The notes beneath the pieces are model-generated. The model was not told the DNA's origin, did not search any database, and was given only the letters and a program-made list of their open reading frames with translations. Positions 14,841 to 23,949 of a DNA stretch of 64,000 nt are shown here, one piece after another; position 1 is the first letter of the stretch; every line of letters begins with the position of its first letter. The DNA is taken from positions 310,001 to 374,000 of the forward strand of contig NZ_BMTP01000006.1 of assembly GCF_014649735.1 (NCBI RefSeq). Reading direction: 5' to 3'. A program made the translations under genes and the position numbers. The stretch is from Streptomyces lavendofoliae. Lineage in GTDB: Bacteria > Actinomycetota > Actinomycetes > Streptomycetales > Streptomycetaceae.

Positions 14841-15809
14841 ATGAACACCGCTTTCTCGCGCAGCTGGGAGCACGCCGTCGTCACCGGCGGCGCCGGCTTC
14901 GTCGGCTCGCACCTCTGCCACGCGCTGCTGGACTCGGGCGCCGCCGTGACCTGTGTGGACGACTTCAGCACCGGGCGGCCGGAGAACATATCCGGGCTGC
15001 TCGACCACCCCGGCTTCACCCTCGTCGAGGCGAACGTGTCCGAGCCGTTCTCCGTGGACCGCCCACCGGACCTGGTGCTCCACTTCGCCTCCCCCGCCTC
15101 CCCCGCCGACTACCTGCGTCTGCCGCTGCACACGCTGGAGACCGGCAGCCTCGGCACCCGCCACGCGCTGGCCCTCGCCCACAGCTCCGAGGCGCGTTTC
15201 CTGCTCGCCTCCACCTCCGAGGTGTACGGCGACCCCCAGCAGCACCCGCAGAACGAGCGGTACTGGGGCAACGTGAACCCCGTGGGGCCGCGCAGCGTGT
15301 ACGACGAGGCCAAGCGGTTCGGCGAGGCGCTCACCACGGCCGAGGCCGAGGTGCACGGCACCGACGCCGGCATCGTCCGGCTGTTCAACACCTACGGTCC
15401 GCGGATGCGGGGCCACGACGGGCGGGCCGTCCCCACCTTCGTACGCCAGGCGCTGGCGGGCGAACCCCTCACCGTCACCGGTGACGGGCTCCAGACGCGG
15501 TCGCTGTGCTACATCGACGACACCGTGCGCGGCATCCTCGCCGCGGCGGCCCACGGGCTGCGCGGACCGGTGAACATCGGCAACCCGACCGAGATCACCA
15601 TGCTGGAACTGGCCGAACTGGTCATCGAGTTGACCGGCTCCGGCTCGGAGATCCGCTTCATCGAGCGGCCGACGGACGACCCTGCCGTGCGCTGCCCCGA
15701 CATCACGCTCGCCCGCGACAAGCTCGAATGGGAGCCGCGCGTCGACGCCGAGGAGGGACTGCGGCGCACCATCACCTGGTTCCGCGACCACGAGGACTCC
15801 CGTTCCTGA
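14841..15809 (+). CDS. NAD-dependent sugar epimerase/dehydratase, UDP-glucuronate decarboxylase-like
   Basis: 322-aa extended short-chain dehydrogenase. VVTGGAGFVGSHL is the NAD Rossmann motif. ASPASPADYLRLPLHTLETG is the segment I associate with UDP-xylose synthase (UXS) rather than GalE or RmlB. STSEVYGDP and VYDEAKRFGE supply the catalytic Ser/Thr and the Tyr-x3-Lys pair. GGAGGAG lies 5 bases before the ATG. It starts the second block of the sugar region and is followed by a carbamoyltransferase. Likely reactions are oxidation/decarboxylation of a nucleotide hexuronate or dehydration of a nucleotide sugar; an HldD-like heptose epimerase role is possible but the sequence looks less like HldD. 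Confidence 0.87.
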   Translation: MNTAFSRSWEHAVVTGGAGFVGSHLCHALLDSGAAVTCVDDFSTGRPENISGLLDHPGFTLVEANVSEPFSVDRPPDLVLHFASPASPADYLRLPLHTLETGSLGTRHALALAHSSEARFLLASTSEVYGDPQQHPQNERYWGNVNPVGPRSVYDEAKRFGEALTTAEAEVHGTDAGIVRLFNTYGPRMRGHDGRAVPTFVRQALAGEPLTVTGDGLQTRSLCYIDDTVRGILAAAAHGLRGPVNIGNPTEITMLELAELVIELTGSGSEIRFIERPTDDPAVRCPDITLARDKLEWEPRVDAEEGLRRTITWFRDHEDSRS

Positions 15810-15906
15810 CGTTTGGACGCCCCGCCCGGACACCCCGTCCGGCCGGTCCGAACCGCCGACGGCCCGACCCGCTGCCACCCCGACTCGCCGAAAGGCCTGG
15901 GACCCC

Positions 15907-17574
15907 ATGCGCATTCTCGGAATCAACGCCCTCTTCCACGATCCCGCCGCCGCGCTGGTCATCGACGGCCGGACCGTCGCCGCCGCGGAGGAGGAGCGGT
16001 TCTCGCGCCGCAAGCACGGCAAGCGGCCACTGCCGTTCTCCGCCTGGGAACTGCCCGAGAAGGCCGCCGCCTGGTGCCTGAAGCGGGCCGGCCTGCGCCC
16101 CCAGGACCTGGACGCGGTGGCGTACTCCTTCGACCCCGGCCTCGCCCGGCCCGCCGACGAGATGGGCCTGGACGACCCGTGGGACCACCTGCGGCAGACG
16201 TACGCGCGTGAGGCGCCCCACTTCCTCAGGACGGCCCTGCCGGGCCTGGACCCGGACATCGTGCGCTTCGTACCGCACCACATGGCGCACGCCGCGTCCG
16301 GCGCGTTCGCCGCCGAGGACGCCGACACCTCATCGGTGCTGGTCCTCGACGGACGCGGCGAACGCGCCTCGCACCTGGCGGCCCGCCGGGTCCACGACCG
16401 GCTGGAGGCGCTCCACGCGCAGGACCTGCCGCACTCGCTGGGGCTGGTCTACGAGGAGCTCACCGACCACCTCGGCTTCCTGCGCTCCTCCGACGAGTTC
16501 AAGGTGATGGCGCTCGCGTCGCACGGCACACCGAGGATGCTGCCGGAGCTCCGGCGGTACGTGTACCCCACGGGTGACGGCGGGTTCCACGCCACCGGGG
16601 TGCCGTGGGCGGAGCTGTGCCCGCGCCGCCGCCCGGACGAGGCGTGGACCCAGGACCACGCCGACATCGCCGCCGGCGCGCAGGCCGTGCTGGAGGAGAC
16701 GCTGCTGGACCTGGTGCGCTGGCTGCACGGCCGGACGCACGACCGGGTCCTCACCCTCGCCGGGGGCGTGGCCCTCAACTGCGTGGCCAACTCGCGGATC
16801 GCCCGCGAGGGGCCGTTCGACCGGGTGTGGGTCCAGCCCGCAGCCGGTGACGCCGGTACGGCGCTGGGCGGGGCGCTGCTGCTCGCGGCGGGCGGCGGGG
16901 ACGACCCGGACCCGATGCCGGGTGCCGACCTGGGACGGGACTGGTCCGACGCGGAGCTCGGCGCCTGGCTGAAGACGGCCGCGGTGCCGTTCGACCGGCC
17001 GGCGGACATCGCGGAGACGGTGGCCGGGGCGCTGGCGGACAACGCGATCGTGGCCTGGTTCCAGGGGCGTTCGGAGTTCGGCCCGCGGGCGCTCGGGCAC
17101 CGCTCGCTGCTCGCGCACCCGGGGCACGCGGGCAACCTGGAGCGGCTCAACGACGTCAAGGGCCGTGAGCAGTTCCGGCCGGTGGCGCCGATGGTGCTGG
17201 CCGACCGGGCGTCGGAGATCTTCGACGGGGTGATCCCGAGCCCCTACATGCTGTTCGTGCACGACGTGGCGCCCGAGTGGCGGGACCGCATCCCGGCCGT
17301 GGTGCACGTCGACGGCACGGCCCGGATCCAGACGGTGGACCGGCGCACCGAGCCGCTGGTGGCGCGGATGCTGACCGAGTTCGAGCGGCGCACCGGGCTG
17401 CCGGTGGTGGTCAACACCAGCCTCAACACGGCCGGCCGGCCCATGGTGGACGACCCGCGCGACGCCCTGGAGTGCTTCGGCTCGTCGCCCGTGGACCTGC
17501 TGGCCATCGGCCCGTACGCGGTCCGGCGCGGGGACTTCTTCCGCTCCGACGACACCGACGACGCCGCGCGGTGA
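15907..17574 (+). CDS. O-carbamoyltransferase, NodU/CmcH family
   Basis: 555-aa full-length carbamoyltransferase. The N-terminal ASKHA-type domain shows LGINALFHDPAAALVIDG, the metal-site HHMAHAASGAF and VLDGRGERAS. The C-terminal YrdC-like part has GGVALNCVANSRIA and GRSEFGPRALGHRSLL, then NTSLNTAGRPMV. The family transfers a carbamoyl group from carbamoyl phosphate, through a carbamoyl-adenylate, to a hydroxyl of a sugar or antibiotic. Its position between the epimerase and two glycosyltransferases suggests carbamoylation of a sugar of this pathway. The next ATG follows within 17 bases, so cotranscription is likely. Confidence 0.93.
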   Translation: MRILGINALFHDPAAALVIDGRTVAAAEEERFSRRKHGKRPLPFSAWELPEKAAAWCLKRAGLRPQDLDAVAYSFDPGLARPADEMGLDDPWDHLRQTYAREAPHFLRTALPGLDPDIVRFVPHHMAHAASGAFAAEDADTSSVLVLDGRGERASHLAARRVHDRLEALHAQDLPHSLGLVYEELTDHLGFLRSSDEFKVMALASHGTPRMLPELRRYVYPTGDGGFHATGVPWAELCPRRRPDEAWTQDHADIAAGAQAVLEETLLDLVRWLHGRTHDRVLTLAGGVALNCVANSRIAREGPFDRVWVQPAAGDAGTALGGALLLAAGGGDDPDPMPGADLGRDWSDAELGAWLKTAAVPFDRPADIAETVAGALADNAIVAWFQGRSEFGPRALGHRSLLAHPGHAGNLERLNDVKGREQFRPVAPMVLADRASEIFDGVIPSPYMLFVHDVAPEWRDRIPAVVHVDGTARIQTVDRRTEPLVARMLTEFERRTGLPVVVNTSLNTAGRPMVDDPRDALECFGSSPVDLLAIGPYAVRRGDFFRSDDTDDAAR

Positions 17575-17590
17575 CGGGAGGAGACGGGCG

Positions 17591-18556
17591 ATGAACATCC
17601 TGCTGTGGCATGTGCACGGTTCGTGGACGACGGCGTTCGTCCAGGGGCCCCACACCTACCTGGTGCCCGTCACCCCCGGCCGCGGGCCGGACGGGCTCGG
17701 CCGGGCGCGCACCTTCACCTGGCCGGACTCCGTACGGGAGGTGACACCCGGGCGGTTGCGGGACACGCCGGTCGACCTGGTCGTCCTCCAGCGCCCGCAC
17801 GAGTGGGACCTGGCCGAACGCTGGCTGGGCGGGCGGCGTCCGGGCCGTGACGTGCCGGCGGTGTACCTGGAGCACAACGCCCCCGACGGCGACGTGCCCG
17901 ACACCCGGCACCCGTGCGCCGACCGGGACGATGTGACGCTGGTCCACGTCACGCACTTCAACCGCCTGTTCTGGGACAACGGTTCGACCCGGACCGAGGT
18001 GATCGAGCACGGCATCGTCGACCCGGGACACCTCTACACCGGCCGCCTGGCGCGGGCGGCCGTCGTGGTCAACGAGCCGGTGCGCAGGGGCCGGTACACC
18101 GGTACCGACCTGCTGCCCGCGCTGTCCGAGGCGGCGCCGCTGGACGTGTTCGGCATGCGCACCGAGGGCCTGGCCGGTCACCTGGGCGTACCCGAGGAGC
18201 GGTGCCGCAGCACCGACCTGCCGCAGAGCGGGCTGCACGCGGCGATGGCGGAACGCCGGCTGTACCTGCACCCCATCCGCTGGACGTCGCTGGGCCTGTC
18301 CCTGCTGGAGGCCATGCACCTGGGCATGCCGGTCGTGGCGCTGGCCACGACGGAGGCGATCGAAGCGGTCCCGCCGGGCGCCGGGACGCTGTCGACGCGG
18401 CCGGAGGTGCTGGCCCGGGCCGCCCGGCGCTATCTCGACGAGCCGGAGGCGGCGGCCGAGGACGGCGCGCGGGCCCGCCAGGCGGCCCTCGAACGGTACG
18501 GGCTCAAACGCTTCCTGGACGACTGGGAGCGCGTGATGACGGAGGTGCGCTCATGA
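17591..18556 (+). CDS. GT4-like glycosyltransferase
   Basis: 321-aa GT-B type transferase, shorter than typical GT4 enzymes. The N-terminal half is divergent (ILLWHVHGSWTTAFVQG, EHNAP, VHVTHFNRLFW). The C-terminal donor domain is recognisable by LYLHPIRWTSLGLSLLEAMH and LGMPVVALATTEAIEAVP, where the first Glu of the EX7E motif appears replaced by Trp/Thr. GGAGGAGA precedes the ATG. It overlaps the next gene by four bases. Donor unknown; the context is heptose and carbamoyl sugar genes. Confidence 0.82.
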   Translation: MNILLWHVHGSWTTAFVQGPHTYLVPVTPGRGPDGLGRARTFTWPDSVREVTPGRLRDTPVDLVVLQRPHEWDLAERWLGGRRPGRDVPAVYLEHNAPDGDVPDTRHPCADRDDVTLVHVTHFNRLFWDNGSTRTEVIEHGIVDPGHLYTGRLARAAVVVNEPVRRGRYTGTDLLPALSEAAPLDVFGMRTEGLAGHLGVPEERCRSTDLPQSGLHAAMAERRLYLHPIRWTSLGLSLLEAMHLGMPVVALATTEAIEAVPPGAGTLSTRPEVLARAARRYLDEPEAAAEDGARARQAALERYGLKRFLDDWERVMTEVRS

Positions 18557-19959
18557 CATCCCTCGATCCCCTGGAGCCGGTGGACACCGGCCCGGACCGG
18601 CGCCACCACGGCCGGCACCCCGCCGACGCCGGCGCGCTCGACGAGACCGGCTCGCTCGACGGCATCGACGCCGAGGCCGAGGTCGTCGAGGCGCTGGACG
18701 CCGGCGTCTTCGGCGGCGCGGAGGGCGGGCCGGGCCGCGGCGGGATGTCCCTCGCGCTGGTGTCCGAGCACGCGAGCCCGCTCGCCGTGCTCGGCGGCGT
18801 CGACGCGGGCGGCCAGAACGTCCACGTCGCCCGCCTCGCGAGCGCCCTCGCGGACCGCGGCCACCGCGTCACCGTGTACACCCGGCGCGACGCCCGGGAC
18901 CTGCCCGACCGGGTGATGCTGCGCCCCGGCGTCGAGGTGCGCCATGTTCCGGCCGGGCCGCCGGAGCCCATACCCAAGGACGAACTCCTCCCCCACATGG
19001 CGGACTTCGGCCTGTGGATGGCCCGCGAGTGGCGGGACCGGCCGCCCGACCTGGTGCACTCGCACTTCTGGATGTCCGGCGTGGCCTCCCTGCGGGCCAC
19101 CCGGGAGGCGCGCCTGCCGTTCCTGCACACGTACCACGCGCTGGGCACGGTGAAGCGGCGCCACCAGAAGCAGGCCGACACCAGCCCGCCCGAGCGCGTC
19201 GCCCTCGAACGGGAGGTCGGCCTCGGCTGCGACCGGGTGATCGCCACCTGCCACGACGAGGTGTACGAACTGGGCCGGATGCGCGTACCCGCCGCCAAGG
19301 TGGGCGTCGTGCCGTGCGGCGTGGACACCGAGGTGTTCCACCCGAGCGGCCCGGCCGCCGACCGGGACGGCGGCCACCGGTACCGGCTGCTCCAGCTCGG
19401 CCGGCTGGTCCCCCGCAAGGGCGCGGCCGTGTCCGTCACGGCACTGACCCGGCTGCCCGACACGGAGCTGCTGGTCGTCGGCGGCCCGCCCGCGGACCGG
19501 CTCCACGACGACCCGGAGGTACGCCGGCTGCGGGAGATCGCCCGGCTCGCCGGCGTCGCGGACCGCGTCCGGTTCACCGGGGGCGTGGCGCCCGAGGACG
19601 TGGCTCCGCTGCTGCGGAGCGCGGACGTGGTGCTGTGCCCGGCGGACTACGAGCCGTTCGGCATCGTGCCGCTGGAGGCCATGGCGTGCGGGCGGCCGGT
19701 GGTCGCCAGCGCGGTCGGCGGGCAGCTCGACACCGTCGCCGACCCGGAGACCGGGCGGCTGGTGCCGCCCCGGGACCCCGACGCGCTGGCCCGCGCGGTG
19801 GGGGAACTGCTCGCCGACCCGGCCCTGCGGGCGGCGTGCGGCGCGGCCGGCCGGCGCAGGGTGCTGAGCCGGTACGGCTGGGCGCGGATCGCCGCGGCCA
19901 CCGAGAAGGAGTACGCCGCGGTGCTCGCCGCCCGGCCCGCCGTGACGGGCGTGGCCTGA
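18553..19959 (+). CDS. GT4 glycosyltransferase, MshA-like
   Basis: 468-aa family 4 transferase. Residues 1-65 are an acidic, probably disordered extension. Then VSEHASPLAVLGGVDAGGQ and NVHVARLASALADRGHRVTV give the acceptor domain typical of D-inositol-3-phosphate/sucrose-phosphate type enzymes. LQLGRLVPRKGA begins the donor domain, and EPFGIVPLEAMACGRPVV has the complete EX7E motif. It probably uses a UDP- or ADP-sugar. ATG overlaps the stop of the upstream glycosyltransferase. A true mycothiol enzyme is unlikely because of the neighbours; I infer a role in the glycan made here. Confidence 0.88.
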   Translation: MTSLDPLEPVDTGPDRRHHGRHPADAGALDETGSLDGIDAEAEVVEALDAGVFGGAEGGPGRGGMSLALVSEHASPLAVLGGVDAGGQNVHVARLASALADRGHRVTVYTRRDARDLPDRVMLRPGVEVRHVPAGPPEPIPKDELLPHMADFGLWMAREWRDRPPDLVHSHFWMSGVASLRATREARLPFLHTYHALGTVKRRHQKQADTSPPERVALEREVGLGCDRVIATCHDEVYELGRMRVPAAKVGVVPCGVDTEVFHPSGPAADRDGGHRYRLLQLGRLVPRKGAAVSVTALTRLPDTELLVVGGPPADRLHDDPEVRRLREIARLAGVADRVRFTGGVAPEDVAPLLRSADVVLCPADYEPFGIVPLEAMACGRPVVASAVGGQLDTVADPETGRLVPPRDPDALARAVGELLADPALRAACGAAGRRRVLSRYGWARIAAATEKEYAAVLAARPAVTGVA

Positions 19960-20040
19960 CCCGGTCCACCGGTACGACGAAGTCCGAAGGAGGTGTGGGC
20001 CGCGCCGCCGTTCCGCAGGAACGCGGTACGCCCGAACGCC

Positions 20041-20718
20041 ATGACCGATCCCCTCGCTCCCCCCACCCTCGAAGCGGCGCACGAGCACTGCCGGGCGCTG
20101 CAGGACGCGCTCGACCGGCTCCGGCGCCACCATCTGGACCGGATCGCGGAATGGGGCGGCCACCTCGCGGCCGTCCTCCCCGTCGGCGGCCGTCTGCTGG
20201 CCGCCGGCAACGGTGGCAGCGCCGCGCAGGCCCAGCACCTGACCGCCGAGCTGGTCGGCCGCTACCAGCGGGAACGGCCCGCCTTCTCGGCCATCTCCCT
20301 GCACGCCGAGACGTCCAGTGTGACGGCCATCGGCAACGACTACGGGTTCGACCAGGTGTACGCCCGGCAGGTGGCCGCCCACGGCCGCCCCGGCGACGTC
20401 CTGGTGCTGCTGTCCACGTCGGGCACCAGCGCCAACCTGATCGCGGCGGCGGTCACCGCGCGGCAGGCCGGGCTCAGGGTGTGGGCGCTGACCGGTCCGC
20501 GGCCCAACCCCCTGGCCGAGGCGGCCGACGAGGCGTTGTGCGTCGACGCCGGCTCGACCGCGACCGTCCAGGAGACCCATCTCGTGGCCGTGCACCTGCT
20601 GTGCGAGTCCTTCGACGCGGCGGTCGCCGCCGGGACGGCCCGGCCGGGCGTGGCGGGACGGCCCACTCGAGCGGCGGGCGCGGCGGCGCCGGTCGCGGTC
20701 CGGCGGAGGATGTCATGA
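20041..20718 (+). CDS. gmhA: SIS-domain phosphoheptose isomerase-like protein
   Basis: 225-aa isomerase of the GmhA type: converts sedoheptulose 7-phosphate to D-glycero-manno-heptose 7-phosphate. AAGNGGSAAQAQHLTAEL holds the phosphate-binding Ser and zinc ligands His66 and Glu70. LLSTSGTSANL is the second phosphate loop; QETHLVAVH gives the other zinc ligands (Gln177, His185), with the same spacings as E. coli GmhA as I remember it. The last 30 residues are an extra Ala/Pro-rich tail. Start uncertain: ATG 20041 fits the family, while the only strong ribosome site (AAGGAGG, 19987-19993) is 48 bases upstream beside an in-frame GTG. The stop overlaps the hldE ATG. Confidence 0.88.
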   Translation: MTDPLAPPTLEAAHEHCRALQDALDRLRRHHLDRIAEWGGHLAAVLPVGGRLLAAGNGGSAAQAQHLTAELVGRYQRERPAFSAISLHAETSSVTAIGNDYGFDQVYARQVAAHGRPGDVLVLLSTSGTSANLIAAAVTARQAGLRVWALTGPRPNPLAEAADEALCVDAGSTATVQETHLVAVHLLCESFDAAVAAGTARPGVAGRPTRAAGAAAPVAVRRRMS

Positions 20719-22115
20719 GCGAGTACAAACCCCTGGTGGTCGTGGGCGACGTCCTGCTGGACGAGGACATCGAGGGCGTGTCCACCCGGCTGGCGCCGGA
20801 CGCCCCCGCCCCGGTGGTCGACGTCACCGGGGACCAGCGCCGCCCCGGCGGTGCCGGGCTGGCCGCCGCGCTCGCCACCCGTGGCGGGCGGGACGTGGTG
20901 CTGGTGACCGCGCTGGGCGACGACCCGGCCAGCGAGGCGGTGCGGCGTTCGCTGCGCGGCCGGGTCCGGGTGGTGGAACTGCCCCTGAACGGCACCCTGC
21001 CGGTGAAGACCCGGGTGCTGGCGTCCGGTCGGCCGCTGGTGCGGATCGACCGTGGCGGCGGCGACCCGGGCGAGCCCGACGCGGCGGTGCGCGACACGCT
21101 GCGGCAGGCCCACGCCGTGCTCGTCGCCGACTACGGGCGGCACACCGCGAGCGCGGTGCGGGAGCACCTGGCGGCGGTCGCGCCCAAGGTGCCGGTGGTG
21201 TGGGACCCGCACCTCAAGGGCGACGCGCCGGTGCCCGGCTCACGGATCGTCACGCCGAACGCCGCCGAGGCGATGGCGCTGTGCCGCGGTGACGGGGACT
21301 CGCTGCGCGCCTTCGCGGAACGGGGCGCCGACCTGGCGGAACGCTGGCGGGTGGCGACCGTGGCCGTGACGCTCGGCGAGCGGGGGGTCCTGCTGACCCG
21401 GCCGGGCGCCGCGACCCCGATGCTCGTTCCCGCGCCGTACCGGGCGGAGGGCGACGCGTGCGGTGCCGGTGACTGCTTCGCCGCCGCGACGGCCGCCGCG
21501 CTGGCGGACGGCGCCCTGCCAGAGGAGGCCGTGCAGCGGGCGGTGGCCGAGGCCGCCGCTTTCGTCGCGGCGGGCGGCGCGGGCAACCCGTCGCTGTGGC
21601 GTACGCCGCCGTCGGCCCCGCGCCGGGAGGTGCGAGACGCCGACCCGTTCCTGCTGGCGGAGCAGGTGCGGGCGCGCGGCGGGACGGTGGTCGCGACGGG
21701 CGGTTGCTTCGACCTGCTGCACGCGGGTCACGTCGGGCTGCTGGAGAGCGCCCGCCGGATCGGCGACTGCCTCATCGTGTGCGTGAACTCCGACGAGTCG
21801 GTCGAGCGTCTGAAGGGCCCCGGCCGGCCGCTGAACCCGCTCCCCGACCGGGTGCGGGTGCTCGCCGGCCTCGGCAGCGTCGACGCGGTCGCCGTCTTCG
21901 ACGGGGACACGCCCGCGGAGCTGCTGAGCCGGCTGCGGCCGGACGTGTGGGTGAAGGGCGGCGACTACTCGGCGGAGGACCTGCCGGAGGCGGAGGTCCT
22001 GCGCGGGTGGGGCGGCCAGGCGGTGGTGCTGCCGTACCTCGACGGCCGCTCCACCACGCTGCTGGCCCGCCGCGCGGCCGAAGCGGCGACCCCGATCCGC
22101 CCCCCGGGCCGCTAG
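20715..22115 (+). CDS. hldE: Bifunctional heptose-7-phosphate kinase/heptose-1-phosphate adenylyltransferase
   Basis: 466-aa fusion close to the size of E. coli HldE. Residues 1-305 are a PfkB-type kinase (VVVGDVLLDEDIEG, RRPGGAGLAAALA, and catalytic Asp253 in DACGAGDCFA). Residues 320-455 are a cytidylyltransferase-fold domain with GGCFDLLHAGHVGLL (HxGH at 336-339), NSDESV and VKGGDY. Together they phosphorylate C1 of heptose 7-phosphate and, after GmhB, adenylylate the 1-phosphate to ADP-D-glycero-heptose. ATG overlaps the gmhA stop, so gmhA-hldE is a coupled pair. No convincing HldD epimerase is present, suggesting the D-glycero form is used directly. Known Gram-positive users of this pathway include septacidin producers. 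Confidence 0.92.
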   Translation: MSEYKPLVVVGDVLLDEDIEGVSTRLAPDAPAPVVDVTGDQRRPGGAGLAAALATRGGRDVVLVTALGDDPASEAVRRSLRGRVRVVELPLNGTLPVKTRVLASGRPLVRIDRGGGDPGEPDAAVRDTLRQAHAVLVADYGRHTASAVREHLAAVAPKVPVVWDPHLKGDAPVPGSRIVTPNAAEAMALCRGDGDSLRAFAERGADLAERWRVATVAVTLGERGVLLTRPGAATPMLVPAPYRAEGDACGAGDCFAAATAAALADGALPEEAVQRAVAEAAAFVAAGGAGNPSLWRTPPSAPRREVRDADPFLLAEQVRARGGTVVATGGCFDLLHAGHVGLLESARRIGDCLIVCVNSDESVERLKGPGRPLNPLPDRVRVLAGLGSVDAVAVFDGDTPAELLSRLRPDVWVKGGDYSAEDLPEAEVLRGWGGQAVVLPYLDGRSTTLLARRAAEAATPIRPPGR

Positions 22116-22325
22116 GGACGTGTTCCGGCTCGGGCCCCCGGGTCCGGCTCCGGGGTCGCCACCGGCGGCTTCACCCGGCCCCGGGGCCGGGCGCCCTCCG
22201 GGAAGTCGTCCGGGGGTGTCCGGCGGGGGCGGGGCGGCGGCCGCACCGGCGGGCTGGGCTCGCCTCGGTGGTACGCCGCGGCGCGGCCCGGGGCGCCGCC
22301 CGCCGGGCCGGGTGGGTACGCGCGG

Positions 22326-23627
22326 TCAGGCCGCCGTGGAGAGCGCCGGGTGCGGCGCGAGGACCGGGGTCACCACCGGCTCCGGCGCGCGGCGGCGCCG
22401 CAGAAGGTGCCCCGCCCCGATCGCGGCGGCGATCGCCAGGCCGCCGGCCACCAGGGCGCCGCGCGCTCCGGCCAGTTCCATCAGCAGGCCCAGCGCCGGC
22501 GGGCCCGCCAGCCCCCAGACGGTCCTGACGCTGCCCCACACGCCGAGGACACGGCCCCGCATGTCGGCGGGCGGGGCGGTCTGGAGGACGGTCGTGCCGG
22601 CGGTGTCGGAGACCGACTCCACGACGGCCATCGGCAGCACGAGGGCCAGCAGGACGGCGATCGACGGCGAGAGCCCGGCGACGGCCTGGAGCAGCGCGCC
22701 CGCCGCGGCGAGGGCGCCCACGAGGCGTACCGAGGGCTTGCGGAGCCGGGCGCCGATGACGGCGCCGATGATGCCGCCGAGGGCGAGCACCGTGGAGACG
22801 GTGCCGAAGTCACCCGCTCCGCCGGCGAGCGGTCCGGTGACGAGCACCGCGAGGGTCAATCCGTAGTTCCGGCCGAGGACCGCGCTGATGCCGGTGATGC
22901 CGGCCAGCGCGACCAGCCGGGGGCGCCGGGCGAAGTACGCCAGGCCCTCGCGGACGGTCATGGTGTCGTCCGGTGTCGCGGCGGGTGCGGGTCGGGGGTC
23001 GTCGGCCGCCACGGGCCGCAGGAACGGGATGACCGCGGCGACGAACAGGAAGGACACGCCGTTCGCGGCGTACGCGGCGGCCGTGCCGAAGACACCGACG
23101 GCGAGTCCCGCGAGGCCGGCGCCCGCGAGCCGGCCCGCGTTGCCGACCAGGGAGCCGACGCCGATCGCGGACGGCACGTCCTCGGCGCGGACCAGGTCGT
23201 TGCCGAGCAGGGCGCAGGCCGGCCCGTCGACGGTGGCGATGAGGCCGGTGACGGCGGCGAGCGCCATCAGGACGCCCAGGCCGAGCCGGTCGAAGGCGAT
23301 GAGCAGCGCGGTGGTGAAGGCGACGGCGCCGAGCAGCGCCTGGCTGACGGCGGCCGTCCGTTTGCGGGGCCAGCGGTCGACGGCGGCGCCGCCGGCGACT
23401 CCCACCAGGAGGCCGGGTGCCGCCTGGACGGAGAGCGACAGGCCGGTGGCGGCCGCGGAGCCGGTGATCTGGAGGACCAGCAGGTTCTGCACGGTCAGCT
23501 GCATCCACGTACCGGCGTTGGACACCAGGTTCGCGACGGACCACCAGCGCATGCCGCGGTACCGGAGGGAGCGCCAGGGCGAGTGGTCGGCACGCGTGCG
23601 GGTGGGGGGCGGGGAGGAAGAAGGCAC
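22326..23627 (-). CDS. MFS transporter, EntS/macrolide-efflux type
   Basis: About 433 aa with 12 hydrophobic segments. SLRYRGMRWWSVANLVSNAGTW begins helix 1, AAVDRWPRKR is the loop 2-3 signature, and ADMRGRVLGVWGS is the equivalent loop 8-9. This resembles the DHA3/EntS-like exporters. The start is unclear: GTG at 23627 is a reasonable choice, while frames open further upstream would add about 60 poorly conserved residues. No good ribosome site is visible. It faces the SDR gene across a 322-bp spacer. It could export a product of the sugar region or be unrelated. Confidence 0.82.
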   Translation of the reverse strand: MPSSSPPPTRTRADHSPWRSLRYRGMRWWSVANLVSNAGTWMQLTVQNLLVLQITGSAAATGLSLSVQAAPGLLVGVAGGAAVDRWPRKRTAAVSQALLGAVAFTTALLIAFDRLGLGVLMALAAVTGLIATVDGPACALLGNDLVRAEDVPSAIGVGSLVGNAGRLAGAGLAGLAVGVFGTAAAYAANGVSFLFVAAVIPFLRPVAADDPRPAPAATPDDTMTVREGLAYFARRPRLVALAGITGISAVLGRNYGLTLAVLVTGPLAGGAGDFGTVSTVLALGGIIGAVIGARLRKPSVRLVGALAAAGALLQAVAGLSPSIAVLLALVLPMAVVESVSDTAGTTVLQTAPPADMRGRVLGVWGSVRTVWGLAGPPALGLLMELAGARGALVAGGLAIAAAIGAGHLLRRRRAPEPVVTPVLAPHPALSTAA

Positions 23628-23949
23628 AGTGAACGGAGGGGGTGACGAGCCGGTGGACTCGGATGGCGGAATTCGGCGGAAGTGAGGCACCTGCTGCACT
23701 GCACGGCCGGTCCACCGGATCTGACTGCTGCCGCGTGCCTCGTCGGAGCGGGCCTCCGCGGCGTCGACCATGGTGACAGAAGGACCGGCGTCGCGAGGGG
23801 ACAACGGGCCTGGTCAATGCGGGGTCCGGGCGGCTGACCTGGTCTTTCCTTCCGCTGGTGCGTTTGCTCACAGTGACCGTCCGGCATGCCGTGCGTAGTG
23901 GCGCGGGCCACAGTGGGAGGCAAGGACTGCGGAAGGCGGAGGAGCGGAC
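23628..23949. other. Divergent spacer between MFS and SDR genes
   Basis: 322 bases with no convincing gene. The right end carries the GGAGGAG ribosome site for the SDR gene. No clear -10/-35 pair or palindrome stood out. Confidence 0.4.

Noticed and set aside
8640..22115. Septacidin or hygromycin B biosynthetic cluster
   Set aside because: No adenine-modifying, spermidine or aminocyclitol genes were seen; the many membrane-type glycosyltransferases fit a glycan better.
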